64,000 nucleotides of DNA from Streptomyces sp. NRRL S-244 (GTDB taxonomy: Bacteria > Actinomycetota > Actinomycetes > Streptomycetales > Streptomycetaceae), in contig NZ_JOCX01000008.1 in NCBI RefSeq assembly GCF_000717915.1, positions 248,001 to 312,000 of the forward strand. The letters are read 5' to 3'. Position numbers and translations under genes: made by a program. Numbering within the stretch: the stretch's first letter is position 1; every line of letters starts with the position of its first letter. The notes beneath the pieces are model-generated. The model was not told where the DNA came from. It saw only the letters and a program-made list of their open reading frames with translations, and searched no databases. This document shows positions 39,743 through 48,668 of this stretch, piece after piece.

Positions 39743-39778
39743 GGGCGGGCATGGGCAAGACGTTGCCCATGCCCGCCC
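39743..39778. terminator. Bidirectional terminator, 16-bp stem
   Basis: Positions 39743-39758 pair perfectly with 39763-39778 across a GACG loop. It separates the toxin-like operon from the convergent LacI gene. Confidence 0.9.
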
Positions 39779-39803
39779 CTTGGTCCCCTGACCCTCTGGC
39801 CCC

Positions 39804-40811
39804 CTAGTCCTCCGGGACCTGGGCCGTCGAGCCCCTCACCACCAGTTCCGGCTGGAAGACGTACTCCGTGCGCTGGACCGGGGTGCCGGCGACCGCCTCC
39901 AGGAGGGCTCCCACCGCCGCCGTGGCCATGGCGCGGACCGGCTGGCGGATCGTCGTCAGCGGGGGGTCCGTGAAGGCGATCAGCGGGGAGTCGTCGAAGC
40001 CGACCACCGAGACGTCCTCGGGGACGCGCAGGCCCCGCTCGCGGGCCGCGCGGATCACGCCGAGCGCCATCGGGTCGCTGCCGCACACGATGCCCGTGCA
40101 GCCGCGGTCCAGCAGGGCGCCGCCCGCCGCGTGGCCGCCTTCCACCGTGAACAGCGTCCGCTGGATCCGGCCTTCGGCCAGGGCCTGCGGCACCGCGGCG
40201 ATGAACCCCGCCTCCTTGCGGGCCGACGGGACGTACCGCGTCGGCCCTATGGCCAGGCCGATCCGCCGGTGGCCCAGGTCCGCCAGGTGACGTACCGCCA
40301 TGTCCGCCGCCGCCCGGTCGTCCGGCGAGATGAACGGCGCGTTGACGTGTTCGTTGAAGCCGTTGATCAGGACGAAGGGGATGCCCCGCGACGACAGCCG
40401 CTGGTAGCGGGAAGGGTCCAGCGACGAGTCCGCGTGCAGGCCCGACAGGAAGACGATCCCCGTGACCCCCCGCTCCTCCAGCTGCTCCACCAGCTCGTCC
40501 TCGGTGGCCCCGCCCGGCGTCTGCGTGCACAGCACCGGCGTGTACCCGTGGCCGGCCAGCGCCTGCTCGATGACCTGCGCGAACGCCGGGAAGATGGGGT
40601 TGGTCAGCTCCGGGATCAACAGCCCCACCAGCCCGTTGCTGCGGCGGCGCAGCCGTACGGGCCGCTCGTAGCCGAGCAGGTCCATGGCGGCCAGCACCTT
40701 GTGCCGGGTGCCGGCCGCCACGCCCGCCTTGCCGTTGAGCACACGGCTGACCGTCGCCTCGCTGACCTGGGCCTGCGCGGCGATGTCCGTCAGCCGGAGC
40801 GGGGAGGTCAC
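39804..40811 (-). CDS. LacI-family regulator, MalR paralogue
   Basis: A 335-residue LacI protein. The N-terminal HTH is LTDIAAQAQVSEATVSRVLN with the hinge helix region VAAGTRHKVLAAMDLLGY. The periplasmic-binding-like effector domain has VGLLIPELTNPIFPAFAQV, HADSSLDPSRY, FVLINGFNEHVNAPFISPDD and VSVVGFDDSPLIAFTDPPLTT. It closely resembles the MalR-like protein encoded at 47554-48600, so it probably recognises a similar operator and a maltodextrin-type inducer. Its GTG overlaps the stop of the alpha-glucosidase gene by 4 bp (GTGA), implying translational coupling. Confidence 0.92.
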   Translation of the reverse strand: MTSPLRLTDIAAQAQVSEATVSRVLNGKAGVAAGTRHKVLAAMDLLGYERPVRLRRRSNGLVGLLIPELTNPIFPAFAQVIEQALAGHGYTPVLCTQTPGGATEDELVEQLEERGVTGIVFLSGLHADSSLDPSRYQRLSSRGIPFVLINGFNEHVNAPFISPDDRAAADMAVRHLADLGHRRIGLAIGPTRYVPSARKEAGFIAAVPQALAEGRIQRTLFTVEGGHAAGGALLDRGCTGIVCGSDPMALGVIRAARERGLRVPEDVSVVGFDDSPLIAFTDPPLTTIRQPVRAMATAAVGALLEAVAGTPVQRTEYVFQPELVVRGSTAQVPED

Positions 40812-42424
40812 CCCTGCCACCACACCGCCGTGTCGGCGCCCAGGACTCCCGGGTCCGCCGGGTCCGCCGCGTCGCCGCTGGCCAGCAGCACCGTCCCGGG
40901 CGGGGACATCCGTACGGGCTCCCCGGTCGTGTTCACCGTGCAGACGAAGTCGCCGCGCCGGAACGCCAGCACGCCCTCCGGCGCCTCCAGCCACTCCACC
41001 GCGTCGCCGGCGCCCAGGTCGCCGCGCTCCCGGCGGATCCGCAGCGCCGCCCGGTACAGCTCCAGGGTGGAGGCCGGGTCGCCCGTCTGGGCCTCGACGC
41101 TCAGCCCCGCCCACTCGGCCGGCTGCGGCAGCCAGCTGCCGCCGTCGCCGAAGCCGTACGGCGCCTGGTCGCCCGACCACGGGATCGGCACGCGGCAGCC
41201 GTCGCGCAGCCCCTCCTGGCCGTTCTCCTTGAAGAAGGAGGGGTCCTGGCGCACCTCGTCCGGGAGGTCGGTCACCTCCGGCAGGCCGAGCTCCTCGCCC
41301 TGGTAGACGTACGCCGACCCCGGCAGCGCCAGCATCAGCAGCGCGGCGGCCCGCGCCCGCTCCAGGCTGCCGAAGCGCGTGCGGTGGCGTACGACGTCGT
41401 GGTTGGACAGCACCCACGTCGTCGGCGCCCCCACCGGACGCATCGAGTCGAGCGAGTCGTCGATGGCGGCGCGCAGCGCGGCGGCGTCCCATCCCGTGCT
41501 CAGGTAGTGGAAGTTGAACGCCTGGTGCAGCTCGTCGGGGCGCAGGTACAGGGCGGTCCGGTCCGCGCTCGGGGTCCAGGCCTCCGCGACGCCGATGCGG
41601 TCGCCGGCGTACTCGTCCAGCACCTTGCGCCAGGAACGGTAGATCTCGTGGACCCCGTCCTGGTCGAAGAAGGGCAGCACCTGGTTGCCGAGCAGCTTGA
41701 GCTGCTCGTCGCGGCCGAGGTCGGGCAGCCCGGGGGCCTTGACCAGGCCGTGGGCGACGTCGATCCGGAAGCCGTCCGCCCCCAGGTCGAGCCAGAAGCG
41801 CAGGATCGAGCGGAACTCGTCCTGGACGGCGGGGTGTTCCCAGTTGAAGTCGGGCTGCTCGGGGGCGAAGAGGTGCAGGTACCACTCCCCGTCCGCCACC
41901 CGGGTCCACGCCGGGCCGCCGAAGATCGACTCCCAGTCGTTCGGCGGCTCCGAGCCGTCGGCCCCCTGCCCCGGGCGGAAGTGGAAGCGCTCGCGCAGCG
42001 GGGTGCCGGGTCCTTCCCGCAGCGCCTGCTTGAACCATTCGTGCTGGTCGGAGCAGTGGTTCGGGACGAGGTCCACGATGATGCGCAGGCCCAGCCCGTG
42101 CGCCTCGCGGATCACGGCGTCGGCGTCGTGCAGGGTGCCGAACATGGGGTCGATGGCCCGGTAGTCGGCGACGTCGTAGCCGGCGTCGGCCTGCGGGGAG
42201 GCGTAGAAGGGGCTGAGCCAGACGGCGTCGACGCCCAGCTCCTTGAGGTAGGGCAGGCGGCTGCGGATGCCTTCGAGGTCCCCCATGCCGTCCCCGTTGG
42301 AGTCGGCGAAACTGCGCGGATAGACCTGGTAGATCACCGCTTCTCTCCACCAGCCGGGCCGGGTGCCGGTGGTGGTGGGAAGGCCACTGTCCGAAGTCAG
42401 TGCGTCGGCGAGGTGCTGGGTCAT
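40808..42424 (-). CDS. aglA: GH13 alpha-glucosidase (cytoplasmic)
   Basis: A 538-residue GH13 enzyme of the oligo-1,6-glucosidase/alpha-glucosidase group. It begins WWREAVIYQVYPRSFADSNG. The catalytic sites are GFRIDVAHG (nucleophile, ~218), GVAEAWTP (acid, ~281) and LSNHDVVRH (~341). FGGPAWTRVADGEWYLHLF and NDWESIFGG are family segments. No signal peptide is present, so it hydrolyses imported maltodextrins inside the cell. It lies downstream of malG with AAGGACG before the ATG, so it is probably the fourth gene of the malEFG transcript. Its position matches aglA next to malG in S. coelicolor from memory. It overlaps the LacI gene. Confidence 0.93.
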   Translation of the reverse strand: MTQHLADALTSDSGLPTTTGTRPGWWREAVIYQVYPRSFADSNGDGMGDLEGIRSRLPYLKELGVDAVWLSPFYASPQADAGYDVADYRAIDPMFGTLHDADAVIREAHGLGLRIIVDLVPNHCSDQHEWFKQALREGPGTPLRERFHFRPGQGADGSEPPNDWESIFGGPAWTRVADGEWYLHLFAPEQPDFNWEHPAVQDEFRSILRFWLDLGADGFRIDVAHGLVKAPGLPDLGRDEQLKLLGNQVLPFFDQDGVHEIYRSWRKVLDEYAGDRIGVAEAWTPSADRTALYLRPDELHQAFNFHYLSTGWDAAALRAAIDDSLDSMRPVGAPTTWVLSNHDVVRHRTRFGSLERARAAALLMLALPGSAYVYQGEELGLPEVTDLPDEVRQDPSFFKENGQEGLRDGCRVPIPWSGDQAPYGFGDGGSWLPQPAEWAGLSVEAQTGDPASTLELYRAALRIRRERGDLGAGDAVEWLEAPEGVLAFRRGDFVCTVNTTGEPVRMSPPGTVLLASGDAADPADPGVLGADTAVWWQG

Positions 42425-42473
42425 GTCGTCCTTGGAGAGATCGGGCCGGGGGTGAGAGGGGGCAGGCAGGGAG

Positions 42474-42515
42474 GTCAGCCCTGGGTCGCGGAAGGGGCGT
42501 CAGCCCTTGGTCGCG
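42474..42515. repeat. 17-bp near-duplicate of the malG 3' end
   Basis: Positions 42474-42490 and 42499-42515 differ at one base. The second copy holds the malG stop codon. Probably an old slippage duplication. Confidence 0.7.
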
Positions 42516-43360
42516 CCTGCCGTCATCCCGGCGACGAGGTGACGCTGGGCGAAGAGGAAGAAGATGGCCGCCGGAATGGCGATGAGCACGGAAGCGGCGC
42601 TCATCGCACCCCAGTTGGAGGTGTACTGCGTGACGAAGGTCTGCAGGCCGCCGGCGAGGGTGAGGTGTTCGTCGCCGACCATGAAGGCGGAGGCGTACGC
42701 GACCTCGCCCCAGGCGGTGATGAACGAGTAGAAGCCGGTGACGGCGAGGCCGGGCTTGGCCAGCGGCAGGATCAGGCGCCAGAAGGTGCCGAAGGGGTTG
42801 AGCCCGTCGACGCGGCCGGATTCGTCGATCTCGACCGGGATGGTGTCGAAGAACCCCTTCATCATCCAGGCGCAGAACGGCACGGCGATGGTGAGGTACG
42901 TGATGATCAGACCGAGCGGCTGGTTGAGCAGTCCGAGCTGTCCCATGAGGTTGTAGAGCGGGACGATCAGGATGGCCATCGGGAACATCTGCGTGATGAG
43001 CAGGGTCCACATCAGCGGCTTCATGCCGGGGAACTTGAACCGGCTGACGGCGTAGCCGGTCGTGGCGGCGATGAACACGCCGAGCACGGTGGTGATGCCC
43101 GCCACGAGCACGGAGTTGCCGAACCACGTGAAGAAGGAGGTCGACTCCACCAGGTAGCGGTAGTTCTCCAGGGTCGGTTCCTTCACGAAGTCCGTGGAGA
43201 TGGCGTGCTTCGCGGGCTTGATCGAGGTCAGCAGGACCCACAGCACCGGGAAGACGGCGATCACGGACGCCACGATCAGGGTGACGTGCAGTCCGGCGGA
43301 GGCGAGCGGGGAGCGCTCGCCCCGCTTGCGTACGGAAACGTTGGTCGTCGTCACGGTCAC
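42500..43360 (-). CDS. malG: Maltodextrin ABC transporter permease MalG
   Basis: A 286-residue inner membrane permease with six expected spans (SAGLHVTLIVASVIAVFPVL, then FGNSVLVAGITTVLGVFIAA onwards). The cytoplasmic EAA loop that contacts the ATPase is seen as IDESGRVDGLNPFGTFWRLILPL, with the conserved G and LP. The start is taken as the GTG at 43358-43360, which overlaps the malF stop as GTGA. The preceding GGAGAGG serves as ribosome site. It forms a heterodimer with MalF; the ATPase (MsiK-type in Streptomyces) is not in this window. Confidence 0.95.
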   Translation of the reverse strand: MTVTTTNVSVRKRGERSPLASAGLHVTLIVASVIAVFPVLWVLLTSIKPAKHAISTDFVKEPTLENYRYLVESTSFFTWFGNSVLVAGITTVLGVFIAATTGYAVSRFKFPGMKPLMWTLLITQMFPMAILIVPLYNLMGQLGLLNQPLGLIITYLTIAVPFCAWMMKGFFDTIPVEIDESGRVDGLNPFGTFWRLILPLAKPGLAVTGFYSFITAWGEVAYASAFMVGDEHLTLAGGLQTFVTQYTSNWGAMSAASVLIAIPAAIFFLFAQRHLVAGMTAGATKG

Positions 43361-44385
43361 CACACCTCTCCCTGCTTGCGCAGCGAGCGCCGGTAGACCA
43401 GCGCGAAGATCATGAGCAGGGCGAGGATGAGCACGCCCCAGGTGGCGGAGCCCGCGAAATCGCGCGGGCTGGACACGAAGGCCTCCCGGAAGGCCTGGGT
43501 CACCAGGATCTCGGTGGAGTCTCCCGGTCCGCCCCGCGTGAGCAGGAAGATCACCGGGAACATGTTGAAGGTCCAGATGGTGGAGAGCAGGATCACCGTC
43601 ATGCTCACCGACCGCAGCCCGGGCAGGGTGATGTGCCGGAACCGCTGCCAGGCCGTGGCCCCGTCCATCTCGGCGGCCTCGTACAGCTCGCCCGGGATCG
43701 ACTGCAGCCCGCCGAGCAGGGCGACCATCATGAAGGGGACGCCGAGCCAGACGTTGACAGCGACGACCGAGAACTTCGCCCACGTCGGGTCGTCGAGCCA
43801 CGGAATCGCCGAAATGCCGCCTCCGTCGAGGATCTTGTTCAGGATGCCGCTGTCGCGGTTGAACAGGAACCGCCAGGCGAAGACGGAGACGAAGCCGGGG
43901 ACGGCCCAGGGCAGGATGAGCGCCATCCGGTAGGCGGCGCGGCCCCGGAACTCCCGGTTCAGCATGTTGGCCAGGGCCAGTCCGAGCGTGAAGGTGATCG
44001 ACACGCACAGGACGGTCCACACCACCGTCCACACCAGCCGCTGCAGGAACACCGGGTCGGCCAGGACGTCCGCGTAGTTGTCGAGGCCGACGAACGTGTA
44101 CGTGGCCTCGATGTGATTGGCGCCGATGGTACGGGCGACGTTGCGCTCGTTGGCGTCGGTCAGCGACAGGTAGATGCCGCGTGCGAGCGGCCAGCCGATG
44201 ATCACGCCGAGGACGAGCACCACCGGGGCGATCATGGCCCAGGCGTACCAATGGGTGGCGAGGGCGCGCCCCAGGCCACCGTGCTTCGCGCTGTCAGTCC
44301 TGCGGCTCCGGCCGCGGGCCGCGACGGAGTCTTCCCCGTCGCCGCCCGCGGCCTTCGCCACCGACTGGCTGGTGTGAGCAGCCAT
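43357..44385 (-). CDS. malF: Maltodextrin ABC transporter permease MalF
   Basis: A 342-residue permease. A charged N-terminal segment of about 40 residues precedes the first span (YAWAMIAPVVLVLGVIIGWPL). Further spans and the EAA loop (LYEAAEMDGATAWQRFRHITLPGL) follow, and the C-terminus reads RRSLRKQGEVW. The start is the ATG at 44383-44385, 8 bases after the malE stop. The overlap of its stop with malG shows a malE-malF-malG operon. It imports maltose and maltodextrins delivered by MalE. Confidence 0.95.
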   Translation of the reverse strand: MAAHTSQSVAKAAGGDGEDSVAARGRSRRTDSAKHGGLGRALATHWYAWAMIAPVVLVLGVIIGWPLARGIYLSLTDANERNVARTIGANHIEATYTFVGLDNYADVLADPVFLQRLVWTVVWTVLCVSITFTLGLALANMLNREFRGRAAYRMALILPWAVPGFVSVFAWRFLFNRDSGILNKILDGGGISAIPWLDDPTWAKFSVVAVNVWLGVPFMMVALLGGLQSIPGELYEAAEMDGATAWQRFRHITLPGLRSVSMTVILLSTIWTFNMFPVIFLLTRGGPGDSTEILVTQAFREAFVSSPRDFAGSATWGVLILALLMIFALVYRRSLRKQGEVW

Positions 44386-44393
44386 CGTCTTGT

Positions 44394-45668
44394 CTACTTC
44401 CAGCCCTTGAGGATCTTGCGGAACTCGACGCCGGCCGCCTTGGCCGCGTCCTCCGGGCTGGAGGCCCCGGTGATCGCCTTGGTGTATTCGACCTTCAGCG
44501 GCTCGAAGAGGGAGCCGTTCTCCGGGATCCAGGCGCGCTCGACGGCCTTGTCCACGGCCGGCTTGAAGAACTGGACCATCTCGCTGGACTTGACGTCCGG
44601 CTGCTCGTACGCGGCGGTCCGGGTCGGGAGCAGGCTGAGCTCCTTGGTGGACTGCACCTGCACGTCCTGCGAGGTCATGTACTCGACGAAGGCGTGCGCG
44701 GCGGCGCGGTTCTTGGACCCGGCGTAGACGGCGAGGTCGTGGCCGCCCTGCGGGGCACCGGCCTTGGCGGAGCCGGCCGGGACGGCGGCGACGCCGAGGT
44801 TGGCCTTGTCCTTGAACTGGTCGCCGGCGTAGGTGTCGGCGACGGCCCACGGACCGTTGATCATCATCGCGGCCTCGCCCGACTTGAAGGCGGTCTGCAT
44901 GTTGGTCCAGCCGTCGGTGGCGTTGGTGATCGCCGCACCCGAGGTGACCAGGTCGCGGGCGGTCTTGAACGCCTTGACGCCGGCCGGGTTGTCGACGGTG
45001 ACCGTCTTGTTCTTCGCGTCGACGAGGTCGCCGCCCTCGCCGTAGATGAGCGGCAGGAACCAGTACGAGTCGTCGCCGCGCAGGTAGAGGCCGGCCTTGC
45101 CGCTCTTCGCCTTGATCGCGGCGGAGGCGGTCTTCAGCTCCTCCAGGGTCTTGGGGGGCTGGACGCCGGCGTCGGCGAGCATCTTCTTGTTGTAGAAGAG
45201 GCCGAGGGTGTCGATGACCTGCGGGACGGCGTAGGTCTTGCCCTCGTACTTGCCGCTGGCCGCGGCCTGCGGCAGGAACTCGGCGTCGACCTTCTTGGCC
45301 GTCTCGGCCGGGACCTCGTCGAGGTAGCCCAGCGAGGCGAAGTCGGCGACCCAGCCGACGTCGGCGCGGATCACGTCGGGGGCCTCGGAACCGCTGCTGA
45401 AGGCGTTCTTGACCTTGTTCTGCGCGTCGCCGTACGGGACGTTGACGTACTTGACGGTGACCTTCGGGTGCTTCGCGGTGAACGCCTCGGCGATCTTCTG
45501 GAAGCTGGCCTTCTCGGCGTCGTTCGAGGTGTCCCACCACGTGACCGTGCCGGAGAGCTCCCCGCCGGCCTTGGTCTCGCCGCCGCCGTCCTTGGTGTCA
45601 CCGCCGCAAGCCGTCGCCGCGAGCGCCAGGGTCGCGACCAGCGCGGTGGCCGCTATGCCACGCCGCAT
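44394..45668 (-). CDS. malE: Maltodextrin-binding lipoprotein MalE
   Basis: A 424-residue extracytoplasmic solute-binding protein. The signal peptide MRRGIAATALVATLALAATA ends in a lipobox with Cys at residue 21, so it is lipid-anchored. The family-1 binding-protein fold shows VTWWDTSNDAEKASFQKIAE, VIRADVGWVADFASLGYLDE, AMMINGPWAVADTYAGDQF and GGHDLAVYAGSKNRAAAHAF. AAGGAG precedes the ATG. It is the first gene of malEFG. The divergent region upstream holds half-sites shared with the amylase promoter, consistent with MalR repression. Confidence 0.96.
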   Translation of the reverse strand: MRRGIAATALVATLALAATACGGDTKDGGGETKAGGELSGTVTWWDTSNDAEKASFQKIAEAFTAKHPKVTVKYVNVPYGDAQNKVKNAFSSGSEAPDVIRADVGWVADFASLGYLDEVPAETAKKVDAEFLPQAAASGKYEGKTYAVPQVIDTLGLFYNKKMLADAGVQPPKTLEELKTASAAIKAKSGKAGLYLRGDDSYWFLPLIYGEGGDLVDAKNKTVTVDNPAGVKAFKTARDLVTSGAAITNATDGWTNMQTAFKSGEAAMMINGPWAVADTYAGDQFKDKANLGVAAVPAGSAKAGAPQGGHDLAVYAGSKNRAAAHAFVEYMTSQDVQVQSTKELSLLPTRTAAYEQPDVKSSEMVQFFKPAVDKAVERAWIPENGSLFEPLKVEYTKAITGASSPEDAAKAAGVEFRKILKGWK

Positions 45669-45712
45669 ATGAACTCCTTCGATGATCCCGGCCGCGCCCT
45701 CGCGGTCCCGAG

Positions 45713-45773
45713 TTGCAGGGAACGTAACAAGCCTGAAAGCTGACCGAAAGACCTTGCGGCAATTTTCTGCAAG
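45713..45773. promoter_or_regulatory. MalR-type operator region upstream of malE
   Basis: TTGCAG (45713-45718) and CTGCAA (45767-45772) are the same hexamers as at the amylase promoter. TTGC-G-GCAA (45754-45762) and CTTGC-n11-GCAAG (45753-45773) add symmetry. The region is flanked by the divergent malE and alpha-glucosidase genes, so one operator set could control both. Confidence 0.6.
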
Positions 45774-45901
45774 AGACGGTGATCGTTACATCCGTGTGTC
45801 CGGACGGTTGCCGCAGCTTGCTGTTCGTTCGAACGTCCTTCGGGTGAGCAGGCCTGCAACCAGGCCGCAACCAGGGGGCATGTACGCGCGTTGACCCCGA
45901 T

Positions 45902-47527
45902 ATGACCCATGAGCTGACCGCCTCACGGCTTGCAAGCGCTTCCAGCAACGCCACCGCAAGCGGCCGCTGGTGGCGCGATGCCGTCATCTACCAGGTGTAC
46001 GTACGGTCCTTCGCGGACAGCGACGGCGACGGCGTCGGCGACCTCCGCGGGGTGCGCTCGCGCCTGCCCCACCTGGCCCGGCTCGGGGTCGACGCCGTGT
46101 GGCTCACCCCCTTCTACGTCTCCCCCCAGGCCGACGGCGGCTACGACGTCGCCGACTACCGCGCCGTCGACCCGCTCTTCGGGGACCTCTCCGACGCCGA
46201 CGAGCTCGTCCGGGCCGCCCACGCGCTGGGCCTGCGGGTCATCGTGGACGTGGTGCCCAACCACACCTCCGACCGGCACGCCTGGTTCCGGGAGGCCCTC
46301 GCCCACCCCGCGGCCGGGGCCCGGGCCCGGTACCACTTCCGCCCCGGCCGCGGACCCGGCGGGGAGCGCCCGCCCAACGACTGGGAGTCCGTCTTCGGCG
46401 GCCCCGCCTGGACCCGCACCCCCGACGGCGCCTGGTACCTGCACCTCTTCGCACCCGAGCAGCCGGACCTGAACTGGGAGCACCCCGAGGTCGCGGAGGA
46501 GTTCGCCTCCGTCCTGCGCTTCTGGCTCGACCTCGGTGTCGACGGGTTCCGCATCGACGTCGCCCACGGCATGGTCAAGGCCCCCGGCATGCCCGACATC
46601 GGCCGCGGCGCCCAGGCCACCCTGATCGGCACCGAGCCGCTCCCCTTCTTCGACCAGGACGGGGTCCACGCGATCCACCGCTCCTGGCGGCGCCTGCTCG
46701 ACTCCTACGACGGCCCGCGCATCGGCGTCGCCGAGGCCTGGGCGCCGACCTCCGAGCGGCTCGCGCTCTACGTCCGGCCCGACGAGCTGCACCAGGCCTT
46801 CAACTTCCGCTTCCTGAACTGCCCGTGGGACACCCGCGCGATGCGGACCGTCATCGACGAGTCCCTGGCCGCCACCGCCTCCGTCGGAGCCCCCACCACC
46901 TGGGTGCTGTCCAACCACGACGTCGTACGCCATGTCACGCGGTACGGCGGCGGCGCACAGGGCCTGGCCCGTGCCCGGGCCGCCGCGCTGCTGATGCTCG
47001 CCCTGCCCGGGTCCGCGTACCTCTACCAGGGCGAGGAGCTCGGCCTGCCCGAGGTCGCCGACCTCCCCGACGCCGTGCGCCAGGACCCCGCCTTCCTCCG
47101 CTCCGCCGGACAGGACGGGCTGCGCGACGGGTGCCGGATCCCGCTGCCCTGGTCCGGCGAGCAGCCCCCGTACGGGTTCGGGCCGGCCGGCAGCTGGCTC
47201 CCGCAGCCCGCCGACTGGGCCCCCCTCAGCGTCGCCGCCCAGACCGGCGACCCGCACTCCACCCTGGAGCTGTACCGCGCCGCCCTGGAGCTGCGCCGGG
47301 CGCTGCCCGGCCTCGGCTCCCCCGACGCGGGCCCGCTGACCTGGCTGCCCGCGCCCGAGGGCGTGCTCCTCTTCACCCGGCCCGGGTTCGCCTGCACCCT
47401 CAACAGCCGCTCCGAGCCGCTGGAACTCCCCTCGCCGGGGCGCCCCGTACTGTCCAGCGCCCCGGTGGAGACGGACGGCCGGACCGTGCTCCTGCCGCCC
47501 GATGCGTGCACGTGGTGGGCGTTGTGA
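45902..47527 (+). CDS. GH13 alpha-glucosidase, second copy
   Basis: A 541-residue GH13 enzyme closely related to the one at 40808-42424 along its whole length. It starts RWWRDAVIYQVYVRSFADSD; the catalytic sites are GFRIDVAHG (~214), GVAEAWAP (~280) and LSNHDVVRH (~340). There is no signal peptide. The first 25 residues are Ser/Ala/Thr-rich. It is divergent from malE and is followed at once by the MalR-like gene. A CTTGCAAG palindrome at 45929-45936, inside its 5' coding sequence, may be an extra operator. In S. coelicolor I recall malR next to malE without this gene, so it may be a lineage-specific duplication. Confidence 0.93.
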   Translation: MTHELTASRLASASSNATASGRWWRDAVIYQVYVRSFADSDGDGVGDLRGVRSRLPHLARLGVDAVWLTPFYVSPQADGGYDVADYRAVDPLFGDLSDADELVRAAHALGLRVIVDVVPNHTSDRHAWFREALAHPAAGARARYHFRPGRGPGGERPPNDWESVFGGPAWTRTPDGAWYLHLFAPEQPDLNWEHPEVAEEFASVLRFWLDLGVDGFRIDVAHGMVKAPGMPDIGRGAQATLIGTEPLPFFDQDGVHAIHRSWRRLLDSYDGPRIGVAEAWAPTSERLALYVRPDELHQAFNFRFLNCPWDTRAMRTVIDESLAATASVGAPTTWVLSNHDVVRHVTRYGGGAQGLARARAAALLMLALPGSAYLYQGEELGLPEVADLPDAVRQDPAFLRSAGQDGLRDGCRIPLPWSGEQPPYGFGPAGSWLPQPADWAPLSVAAQTGDPHSTLELYRAALELRRALPGLGSPDAGPLTWLPAPEGVLLFTRPGFACTLNSRSEPLELPSPGRPVLSSAPVETDGRTVLLPPDACTWWAL

Positions 47528-47553
47528 GCCGGGGACCGGTACAGTCCAATCCC

Positions 47554-48600
47554 GTGACCGCACGGCTAGCCGACATCGCAGCCCAGGCGGGGGTCAGCGA
47601 AGCCACAGTCAGCCGCGTGCTCAACGGCAAGCCCGGTGTGGCCGCGGGCACCCGCGAATCGGTGCTGGCCGCCCTCGACGTGCTCGGCTACGAACGCCCG
47701 GTGCGGCTGCGCCAGCGCAGCGCGGGGCTCGTCGGCCTGATAACCCCCGAGCTGGACAACCCCATCTTCCCGGCGCTCGCGCAGGTCATCGGCCAGGCGC
47801 TGACCCGGCAGGGGTACACCCCGGTGCTGGCCACGCAGACGCCCGGCGGGTCCACCGAGGACGAGCTCACCGAGATGCTGGTCGACCGCGGGGTCTCCGG
47901 CATCATCTTCGTCTCCGGGCTGCACGCCGACACCACCGCCGACATGGGCCGCTACGACCAACTCCGCGGGCAGGGCGTCCCCTACGTCCTCATCAACGGG
48001 TTCTCCGACAAGGTGCAGGCCCCCTTCGTCTCCCCCGACGACCGCGCCGCGATGCAGCTCGCCGTGACCCACCTGACCGCGCTCGGGCACACCCGGATCG
48101 GACTCGCGGTCGGACCCAAGCGGTTCGTGCCCGTCCTGCGGAAGATCGAGGGCTTCCGGCTCGGGATGAAGGAGCGGCTCGGTCTCGACGAGGCCGAGGT
48201 CGAGGAACTCATCCAGCACTCGCTGTACACCCTGGAGGGCGGGCAGGCCGCGGCCGCCGCGCTCATCGCGCGCGGCTGCACCGCCATCGTGTGCGCCAGC
48301 GACATGATGGCGCTCGGGGCGATCCGGGCGGCCCGGCAGCAGGGGCTGCGCGTGCCGCAGGACGTCTCCGTCGTCGGCTTCGACGACTCCCCCCTCATAG
48401 CGTTCACCGATCCGCCGCTCACCACCATCCGGCAGCCGGTGCAGGCCATGGGGCAGGCGGCGGTCCGTACGCTCCTGGAGGAGATCGGCGGTACGCCGGC
48501 CCCGCACAGCGAGTTCGTCTTCCTGCCCGAGCTGGTGGTCCGCGGATCCACCGCCTCCGGTCCGCAGCAACGTAGGGGACCGTCTACACCTCAGGGGTGA
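47554..48600 (+). CDS. malR: Maltose regulator MalR (LacI family)
   Basis: A 348-residue LacI protein matching the S. coelicolor MalR sequence as I recall it. The HTH is ARLADIAAQAGVSEATVSRV, and YERPVRLRQRSAGLVGLITP, TQTPGGSTEDELTEMLVDRG and SPDDRAAMQLAVTHLTALGH follow. It represses malEFG and amylase genes and is relieved by maltotriose-type ligands. I use the GTG at 47554. A GTG at 47524, in frame and overlapping the alpha-glucosidase stop as GTGA, is an alternative that would add 10 residues and mirror the coupling seen in the other glucosidase/LacI pair. Confidence 0.93.
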   Translation: MTARLADIAAQAGVSEATVSRVLNGKPGVAAGTRESVLAALDVLGYERPVRLRQRSAGLVGLITPELDNPIFPALAQVIGQALTRQGYTPVLATQTPGGSTEDELTEMLVDRGVSGIIFVSGLHADTTADMGRYDQLRGQGVPYVLINGFSDKVQAPFVSPDDRAAMQLAVTHLTALGHTRIGLAVGPKRFVPVLRKIEGFRLGMKERLGLDEAEVEELIQHSLYTLEGGQAAAAALIARGCTAIVCASDMMALGAIRAARQQGLRVPQDVSVVGFDDSPLIAFTDPPLTTIRQPVQAMGQAAVRTLLEEIGGTPAPHSEFVFLPELVVRGSTASGPQQRRGPSTPQG

Positions 48601-48668
48601 GCGGCTGCGCCCGAGACCCTCCCGAGGGATGATCGAAGGCGAGATCGCATCTGGCAGACTCTTTCCCC

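Noticed and set aside
40812..43241. Extension of the LacI frame through the alpha-glucosidase and malG
   Set aside because: Residues before the HTH are an out-of-frame reading of the glucosidase. The LacI protein needs to start at the GTG at 40809-40811.
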